Shown here in pieces: positions 58,700-64,000 of a stretch of 64,000 nucleotides of DNA. The DNA comes from Spirochaetota bacterium (lineage in GTDB: Bacteria; Spirochaetota; Brachyspiria; Brachyspirales; JACRPF01). The DNA lies in assembly GCA_016214035.1 (NCBI GenBank), contig JACRPF010000007.1:62001-126000 (forward strand), read 5' to 3'. Both the position numbers and the translations under genes were made by a program. The notes under the pieces were generated by a model, which was not told the DNA's origin, made no database searches, and saw nothing but the letters and a program-made list of their open reading frames with translations. Each line of letters starts with the position of its first letter. Positions within the stretch are counted from its first letter, which is position 1.

Positions 58700-61097
58700 G
58701 ACAGAGATACGCCGTGCGCTTGCAGAGATACTTCCGCGCATAGAACATCCACAGGAATATCTCGGCGGCGAGATCGGCAGTATCGTAAAACGGGAATTCG
58801 ACGTCCGCTTTGCGCTTGCATTCCCGGACCGTTACACCATCGGCATGAGCAATCTAGGCATTGCGGTGCTGTACACCGCGCTCAACCGCATGGAACAGGT
58901 GTACTGCGAACGCGCATTCATGATATCACACGAGCTTGAGACCGCGCTTCGTGAAAAGAACATCCCGCTGTTCTCGCTTGAGACATATACTCCGCTCGGC
59001 AGTTTCGACTTCGTCGGATTTTCGCTGCAATACGAGATGCTCTACACGAACGTACTCGCCATGCTCACGATGGCGAACATACCGATGCGTTCCACGGACC
59101 GGACGGAAGGACATCCGATAATCATCGCCGGGGGACCGTGTGCGGGAAACCCGATGCCGCTTGCACCGTTCATCGACCTTTTCCTCGTTGGCGAATTCGA
59201 CAGCGAGCTATGCAATTTCGTTACACGATACCGCGAGCTGAAACAGCAAAAGATTCCCCGCACCAATATCATCGCAGCACTCGCCGAATTCCCTTACGCT
59301 TATGCGCCGCAATTCCATTCACGAAATGAGAAGACATCACGCGTACGGCGATGCATCGAACAGGATTTCGAGAACGCGCCGTATCCCGAACAGCCGATAG
59401 TGCCGAACATACGCACCGTCCAGGAACGCTGTGTCGTCGAGATATCGCGCGGCTGCACGCACAACTGCCGGTTCTGCGCTGCCGGAACGATATTCCGCCC
59501 GCTGCGTCACCGGTCACCTGAAAAAGTCATCAACATGATACGCACGATGACGGCCGCGAGCGGTTATGACGAGGTGAATCTCTCCGCACTTTCCGCCGAC
59601 GATTATCCGCATATACGCGAGTTCGTGAGTCATCTGAACCAGTGGGGACAGACGGCGGGATTTTCCATCTCGCTGCCGTCACTGCGCGTGGACAGTTTCG
59701 ATCTTTCCGTCGCGAAAGATATCGCCTCGTTCAGAAAGACCGGCCTCACCTTCGCGCTTGAGGCGGGCGATCAGACCGTACGCAACATGATCAACAAGGA
59801 AGCGTCGGAAGAACAGGTACTGACAATAGCGCGCGGCGTCAAGGAACTCGGCTGGAAAACGGTGAAGATGTACTTCATGATAGGATTCACCGACGATATC
59901 ACCGCCGAAGCCGAAGCGATAGACCGCTTTCTGCAGACGCTGCGCACGACACTCGGTAAAAGCGTGAGCATCAATGTAAGCGTGAATACGTTCATACCCA
60001 AGCCGCACACCCCGCTGCAGTACCGGAAACAGGCCGATCACAACGCGGTACGCACCGCACTTGAAGGACTGCGCGACCGGTACCGCCACACGAACATATT
60101 CCTAAAAACGAACTCGTACGACATGAGCTTCATCGAAGGCGTACTCGCACGCGGCGATGAGCGCGTTGCCGATGCGCTTGAACGCGTGGTATTACTCGGC
60201 GCGCGATGCGACGCATGGATCGAACATTTCAAACTCGAACGCTGGATGCTGGCGTTCTCCGAAACCGGCATCAACCCGGACGATTATCTCGCCGAACGTT
60301 CAACGACTGCACCGCTGCCGTGGGACATCATCGACATGGGCGTGAGCAGGGAATATCTCATCAGGGAATATGAGAACGCGAAGCTGGGTGTCATCACCAA
60401 AGACTGCCGCACGGGGCCGTGCAACCGCTGCGGTCTTGAACGCGAATGCGCCGACGTGAAAGAATTGCCGTTCACACTCCCGGCGCTCCCCGCTGTCGAC
60501 GGCGACATACGTGCCGACGCGGTGGACCGTATCTTCATCCGTTTCGCCAAGCGCGATATGCTCCGCTTCCTCGGTCATTTCGACATAAAAAAGATGCTCA
60601 TCAACGCGCTGGTCATCTCAGGTGCTCGGCTCGCCTACTCGAAAGGCTTTTCACCGAAGCCGCTCGTCACGTTCAATGACCCCTTGCCCTTCGGCGTGGC
60701 AAGCGAAGCTGAATATTGCGAAGCGTCACTCCGGAGTATGTGCGAACCCGATACACTCCTTGAACGCCTGAACGCGATACTGCCGCCAGGCACCCGTATA
60801 CTTTCCATCGAACGCATCGGTATCCATGAAAAACGGTTGGCAACGCACACGAAAACCGCTGTATTCCAGCTGAACTATAACAATGCGGAAAACGCCGCAC
60901 AAGCGCTTGCGCTTCTCGAAGCAAAAGATGCACTCACTGAAAAAACCGGCCGCATCGCAGATTATTCAGCAGCCGGCGATGGCACCGTTCTCACGGTAAC
61001 ACTTAACTACAGTGACAAAAGCATGCGTCTCAGGGATATAAACGCGGAGCTTGCTCCCGTCGCCGGGGAACCGGTATTGGTCACGAAAATCGGATAG
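58692..61097 (+). CDS. B12-binding-type radical SAM protein fused to DUF2344 (TIGR03960/TIGR03936-like)
   Basis: 801 residues from ATG 58692, overlapping the GH2 stop. Residues about 1-210 are the N-terminal domain (GEIGSIVKREFDVRFALAFPDRYTIGMSNLG begins it). The radical SAM cluster is SRGCTHNCRFCAAG (about 252-265). A Cys-rich stretch (CRTGPCNRCGLEREC) lies near 575-590. Residues about 610-800 form the DUF2344 domain (LRFLGHFDIKKML, SKGFSPKP). The family often sits beside RNase E/G and ribosomal genes, and its function is not established. Confidence 0.9.
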   Translation: MDETEIRRALAEILPRIEHPQEYLGGEIGSIVKREFDVRFALAFPDRYTIGMSNLGIAVLYTALNRMEQVYCERAFMISHELETALREKNIPLFSLETYTPLGSFDFVGFSLQYEMLYTNVLAMLTMANIPMRSTDRTEGHPIIIAGGPCAGNPMPLAPFIDLFLVGEFDSELCNFVTRYRELKQQKIPRTNIIAALAEFPYAYAPQFHSRNEKTSRVRRCIEQDFENAPYPEQPIVPNIRTVQERCVVEISRGCTHNCRFCAAGTIFRPLRHRSPEKVINMIRTMTAASGYDEVNLSALSADDYPHIREFVSHLNQWGQTAGFSISLPSLRVDSFDLSVAKDIASFRKTGLTFALEAGDQTVRNMINKEASEEQVLTIARGVKELGWKTVKMYFMIGFTDDITAEAEAIDRFLQTLRTTLGKSVSINVSVNTFIPKPHTPLQYRKQADHNAVRTALEGLRDRYRHTNIFLKTNSYDMSFIEGVLARGDERVADALERVVLLGARCDAWIEHFKLERWMLAFSETGINPDDYLAERSTTAPLPWDIIDMGVSREYLIREYENAKLGVITKDCRTGPCNRCGLERECADVKELPFTLPALPAVDGDIRADAVDRIFIRFAKRDMLRFLGHFDIKKMLINALVISGARLAYSKGFSPKPLVTFNDPLPFGVASEAEYCEASLRSMCEPDTLLERLNAILPPGTRILSIERIGIHEKRLATHTKTAVFQLNYNNAENAAQALALLEAKDALTEKTGRIADYSAAGDGTVLTVTLNYSDKSMRLRDINAELAPVAGEPVLVTKIG

Positions 61098-61125
61098 CAT
61101 TCAGGATCGAACGTTAGTAGTATCC

Positions 61126-61316
61126 CTGACAGACCTTTTTGTATCTCGGAGTAAGCTTTTAATACCTGTGGAGATACATTTTTGTATCTTTTTGAAAGAA
61201 AAAGGTATCTCCGGGACAGCTTTTACTATCTATCGAGGTACCTTTTAAATACTTTTTGGCAGTAAAAGGTTTTCCGGCGAGACCTTTTACTGCCTGTCGG
61301 GATACATTTTTATATC
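61126..61316. repeat. 32-bp-period tandem array with alternating unit types
   Basis: Five consecutive exact 32-bp steps are clear: A1 61157-61188, B1 61189-61220, A2 61221-61252, B2 61253-61284, A3 61285-61316. A partial B-like unit at 61126-61156 precedes them and decayed pieces follow. A units read TTTTAnTrCCTrTsGrG and then rTACmTTTTTrTATC. B units read TTTTTGrmAG and then AAAAGGTwTyyCCGG. The higher-order repeat is 64 bp. GGAGATAC in A pairs with GTATCTCC in B. Confidence 0.7.
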
Positions 61317-61488
61317 AGGGAGAGACCTATTGGATTCTATTTCAGAGAAAAAGTTTTCTCGGAGATAGATTTTATTCATTTACATTCACACATGCGCACA
61401 ACAAAAGACACAACGGCGTTCGAGCGTTGAAAGAACCACCGTATTGAGATAGTTTACATCTTCACTTTTTAATCGCGCAAATCGCGAA

Positions 61489-61633
61489 GGGGAGAAATAT
61501 GTTTCGAGAAGTCGGCAAAGCTGTGCGAGCAAAGCCGGCAATATCGTGTCAAATCAATTATCAGCGTGCAGACAATATCGTGAAACGAGCTTTTGCGAGT
61601 TCTTTGCCGACTTCAAGATACATATTTTTCCCC
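61489..61633. mobile_element. MITE-like 145-bp element with 32-bp terminal inverted repeats
   Basis: The termini 61489-61520 and 61602-61633 are inverted copies matching at 28 of 32 positions, with the perfect core GAAGTCGGCAAAG. The interior carries a direct repeat CAATATCGTG (61550s and 61570s). No transposase is encoded. A 68-codon frame from 61499 follows the repeat and is not judged real. Confidence 0.55.
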
Positions 61634-61812
61634 GAGCATAAAGCGCACCTCTCCTCCACTCCCGCTGGAAAAAATACCGAAAAGGTTTATACTCACCGCG
61701 TCTGAACTATATGAATAGTGCTTTTCCGTAAAGTTTTATATCATATAACACATCAGCCGAGACGCGACAACATGTTCTCATACGATGCGATCGAACTGCG
61801 AGGAGACCCTGC

Positions 61813-63183
61813 ATGACCGACACAATTCTGAAAAAACTGCAAAGCATATTCGGCAGCGAGGAGACGTTCACCGATCGTGAAACGCTTACCGCTTACAGCT
61901 ATGACGCCGCGCATACAGAAATGCTGCCCGAAGTCATCGTGTTCGCGAAAAACGAAGCGCAGATATCGGCGCTTATGAAACTCGCCAACGAAGAACGGAT
62001 ACCAGTGACACCGCGCGGTGCCGGCAGCGGACTTTCCGGCGGCTCGGTGCCATTGTCGAAAGGCATCGTCGTATGCCTCGACAAGATGAAAGCGATAAAG
62101 TCCATCGATACCGTGAACCGCCTCATCACGCTTGAAGCGGGCGTCATCACATCGGATATCGATGCTGCGGTGAACCCGAAAGGGCTTTTCTTTCCGCCTG
62201 ACCCAGGCAGCACGCTCTTTTCAACCATCGGCGGTAATGTTGCCGAAAACGCCGGCGGACTGCGCGGGCTCAAATACGGAGTAACCAAAGACTATGTAAA
62301 GACCATACGCGTGGTGCTTCCCTCGGGAGAAGCGGTAACACTCGGCGCAAAAACGGTCAAACATGTTGCCGGTTTCAATGTTGAACAGCTCTTCGTCGGC
62401 AGCGAAGGACTTCTGGGTATTTTTACCGAGTTCACACTGTCGCTCCTGCCGCTGCCGGAACACCGTGAATCGGCGCTTGCCGTCTATGCGTCGCTTGACG
62501 ATGCGGCAAAGACCGTGGCTGCCATCATCGAAGCCGGTGTAACACCGTCAACACTTGAGATCATGGACCGGTTCACGATAAACGCCATCGAGGATTACAA
62601 ACCGTGCGGACTGCCGCGCGACGCCGAAGCGGTGCTCATCATCGAGACCGACGGTTATCGCGAATCCGCCATACGCGAAATGGAGAAAGTGCAGACGGTC
62701 GCCGCGAAACACGCAGTCACCCGGTTTGTCCGCGCCAAGGACGCCGCTGAACGGGAAATGCTCTTCGAGGGCCGGCGCGTGTCGCTCTCGGCGCTCGCCC
62801 GCGTTAAGCCGACAACGATTCTCGAGGACGCCACCGTCATGCGCAGCCGCGTACCCGACCTCGTCCGCGCAATACAGTCCATCGCGAAAAAGTACGACCT
62901 TATGGTTGGCACCTTCGGCCATGCCGGTGACGGCAATCTGCACCCCACATTTCTCGTAGACAAGAATGACAAGGACATGATGCACCGCTGCGAGATGGCT
63001 GTAAAAGAACTTTTCGCCGCGACTATCGCCATGGAAGGAACGATATCCGGCGAACACGGCATCGGCATCGAAAAAAAACCGTTCCTCAAGGACCAGCTCG
63101 GCGATGCGGGCGTAAAACTTCTGCGGGACATCAAGAAGACGCTTGACCCGAACGGAATCTTGAATCCAGGAAAGATGTTTTAA
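61813..63183 (+). CDS. glcD: FAD-binding oxidase, glycolate oxidase GlcD/D-lactate dehydrogenase-like
   Basis: A 456-residue VAO/PCMH-family flavoprotein. The FAD domain (about 35-210) includes VTPRGAGSGLSGGSVPLSKGIVV and FFPPDPGSTLFSTIGGNVAENAGGLRGLKYG. The C-terminal substrate domain ends in FGHAGDGNLHPTF and GTISGEHGIGIEKKPFL, which are typical of GlcD. It oxidises a 2-hydroxy acid such as glycolate or D-lactate and passes electrons to the partner Fe-S protein. A GAGGAG precedes the ATG. It overlaps the next gene by one base (TAATG). Confidence 0.92.
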   Translation: MTDTILKKLQSIFGSEETFTDRETLTAYSYDAAHTEMLPEVIVFAKNEAQISALMKLANEERIPVTPRGAGSGLSGGSVPLSKGIVVCLDKMKAIKSIDTVNRLITLEAGVITSDIDAAVNPKGLFFPPDPGSTLFSTIGGNVAENAGGLRGLKYGVTKDYVKTIRVVLPSGEAVTLGAKTVKHVAGFNVEQLFVGSEGLLGIFTEFTLSLLPLPEHRESALAVYASLDDAAKTVAAIIEAGVTPSTLEIMDRFTINAIEDYKPCGLPRDAEAVLIIETDGYRESAIREMEKVQTVAAKHAVTRFVRAKDAAEREMLFEGRRVSLSALARVKPTTILEDATVMRSRVPDLVRAIQSIAKKYDLMVGTFGHAGDGNLHPTFLVDKNDKDMMHRCEMAVKELFAATIAMEGTISGEHGIGIEKKPFLKDQLGDAGVKLLRDIKKTLDPNGILNPGKMF

Positions 63184-64000
63184 TGAACGCGCACGAACAG
63201 GCCCGCGAACATCTCCTCATCGCCGCAAAGGAATTCGACCGGTGCATCAAATGCGGCAAATGCCGTTCGGTATGTCCGGTATTCCGTGTCATGGCCAACG
63301 AACTCTTCGTCGCCCGCGGCAAGCTGAAAATTGCGCAGATGGTGGCCGACGGCACGCTGCCTATCACCAAACGAGTCCGCGAGGCGCTTGACGAATGCCT
63401 CATCTGCAAGACCTGTACGGCGAACTGTCCGTCGGGCGTGAGAACAGAAGAGGTCGTTCTGCGCCTGCGCTGGTACATCACTACGATGAAAGGGCTTCAT
63501 TTCGTCAAAGCGATCATTTTTCGCTTCATACTCTGGCAGCGCTGGCCGCTCACCATCGGCGCAAAATGCATAGGTCTTGCACAGCGGATATTCTTCGGCA
63601 TCGGGCCGAAAAATCCCGTACGGCTACTCTTCCCGCTCTTCGGTATTTCACATCGCCGCAATTTCCCGAAGTTCGCGCTCCGGTCGACGCTCGGCAAATA
63701 TCCGGAAGTAGTACCCGCTGTCGGGAAACCGAAAATGCGCGTGGGCTATTTCGTAGGCTGCGCGGCGAATTTCATCTACACCAAAACAGCTGACGCCGTC
63801 ATCGACGTGCTCACTCATTACGGCTATGAGGTGGTCATACCCAAAGCGCAGAAATGCAACGGCACGCCGGTGTTCGCCAACGGCGATTACGACGGCGCGA
63901 AAAAGTTCATGGAGCATAATTTCGCGCTCTTCGACAGATACAAACTCGACGCCATCGTCGTCGCATGTTCGTCATGCGGATTGTCGCTGAAAAAAGAAAT
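63183..64000 (+). CDS. glcF: Iron-sulfur oxidoreductase subunit, GlcF-like (partial, 3' end off window)
   Basis: 272 codons are visible from ATG 63183; the frame is open to the window end. Two 4Fe-4S motifs are present: CIKCGKCRSVCPV (about 21-33) and CLICKTCTANCPSG (about 74-87). The cysteine-rich CCG-type domain starts with VGYFVGCAANFIY, and the first CCG-like motif reads QKCNGTPVFANGD instead of the usual CCGxP. VACSSCG follows. It is the electron-transfer partner of the upstream GlcD-like oxidase. Confidence 0.9.
   Translation, partial: MNAHEQAREHLLIAAKEFDRCIKCGKCRSVCPVFRVMANELFVARGKLKIAQMVADGTLPITKRVREALDECLICKTCTANCPSGVRTEEVVLRLRWYITTMKGLHFVKAIIFRFILWQRWPLTIGAKCIGLAQRIFFGIGPKNPVRLLFPLFGISHRRNFPKFALRSTLGKYPEVVPAVGKPKMRVGYFVGCAANFIYTKTADAVIDVLTHYGYEVVIPKAQKCNGTPVFANGDYDGAKKFMEHNFALFDRYKLDAIVVACSSCGLSLKKE

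Larger units (their letters stand above)
61098..61812. other. Long non-coding intergenic region filled with repeats
   Basis: About 715 bp between operons. The left part is a 32-bp-period array (61126-61316, with decayed copies to about 61370). The right part is a TIR-bounded element (61489-61633). The only frames are short and follow the repeats. No promoter with two good boxes is seen before glcD. Confidence 0.6.

Noticed and set aside
61126-61316. CRISPR-like repeat array
   Set aside because: Units are directly adjacent with no unique spacers, the sequence alternates between two related units, and no cas gene is in the window.
61499-61705. 68-codon ORF with a GGGGAG ribosome-like site
   Set aside because: It runs through both arms of the TIR element, and the apparent ribosome site is part of the inverted repeat; no family resemblance.

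Overview
The window looks like chromosomal DNA of a diderm, LPS-making bacterium. The backbone is moderately GC-rich, densely packed, and often has overlapping or abutting gene ends. A fabZ-lpxA-lpxB block implies lipid A synthesis. A lysine-rich DUF4912 protein, a fused TIGR03960/DUF2344-type radical SAM protein and a tRNA-Gln/prs/ctc/pth neighbourhood fit Spirochaetota best; this placement is an inference with low to moderate confidence. Promoters read as ordinary sigma-70 type (TTGACN, 16-17 bp, TATAAT-like).

Layout. (1) 1-2.8 kb: a truncated secreted LVIVD-repeat protein and an AraC regulator. (2) 2.8-7.9 kb: an accessory island. It holds palindromic and tandem hairpin repeats, then a strong promoter, then three AT-rich same-strand genes (an Mrr-type endonuclease and two unknowns with nuclease-like motifs). 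Two attC-like imperfect palindromes separate these genes, so they look like integron-type cassettes. A RAYT/Y1 transposase follows. (3) 7.9-11.2 kb: DegT aminotransferase, STAS protein, SGNH hydrolase, Dtd and a PIN/antitoxin pair. (4) 11.4-15.8 kb: carbohydrate genes (GH5/42-like and GH140-like) with an AraC regulator, then an Smr protein. (5) 16.2-22 kb: prfA, tRNA-Gln, prs, rplY/ctc, pth and an N6-adenine methyltransferase. (6) 22-30 kb: a PL8-type lyase, a shortened RNase R, a PflA-like radical SAM protein and the lipid A genes. (7) 30-43 kb: PepF, Ogg, an unknown secreted protein, a PhnP-like hydrolase, Dus, a histidine kinase, an amidohydrolase, a DUF4912 protein and IleRS. (8) 43-59 kb: a second carbohydrate region (discoidin-domain glycosidase, SGNH, GntR, BioA, AraC, alcohol dehydrogenase, UroD-like, Gfo/Idh, two GT-C membrane proteins, GH2 beta-mannosidase). 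(9) 58.7-64 kb: a radical SAM protein, a 700-bp non-coding stretch rich in repeats, and a GlcD/GlcF-type oxidase pair cut by the window end.

Functionally, housekeeping translation and envelope genes alternate with small catabolic islands. Each island combines extracellular or cytosolic glycan-active enzymes with one AraC or GntR regulator, which suggests a plant- or host-glycan-degrading lifestyle.

The least explained features are the cassette-like island at 3.4-7.1 kb, several families of structured repeats (2.98-3.22, 16.0/49.5, 22.1, 61.1-61.6 kb), a repeated promoter geometry predicting leaderless mRNAs, a terminator-like hairpin at the extreme 5' end of the ileS transcript, and a 38-codon membrane peptide overlapping a glycosyltransferase start.
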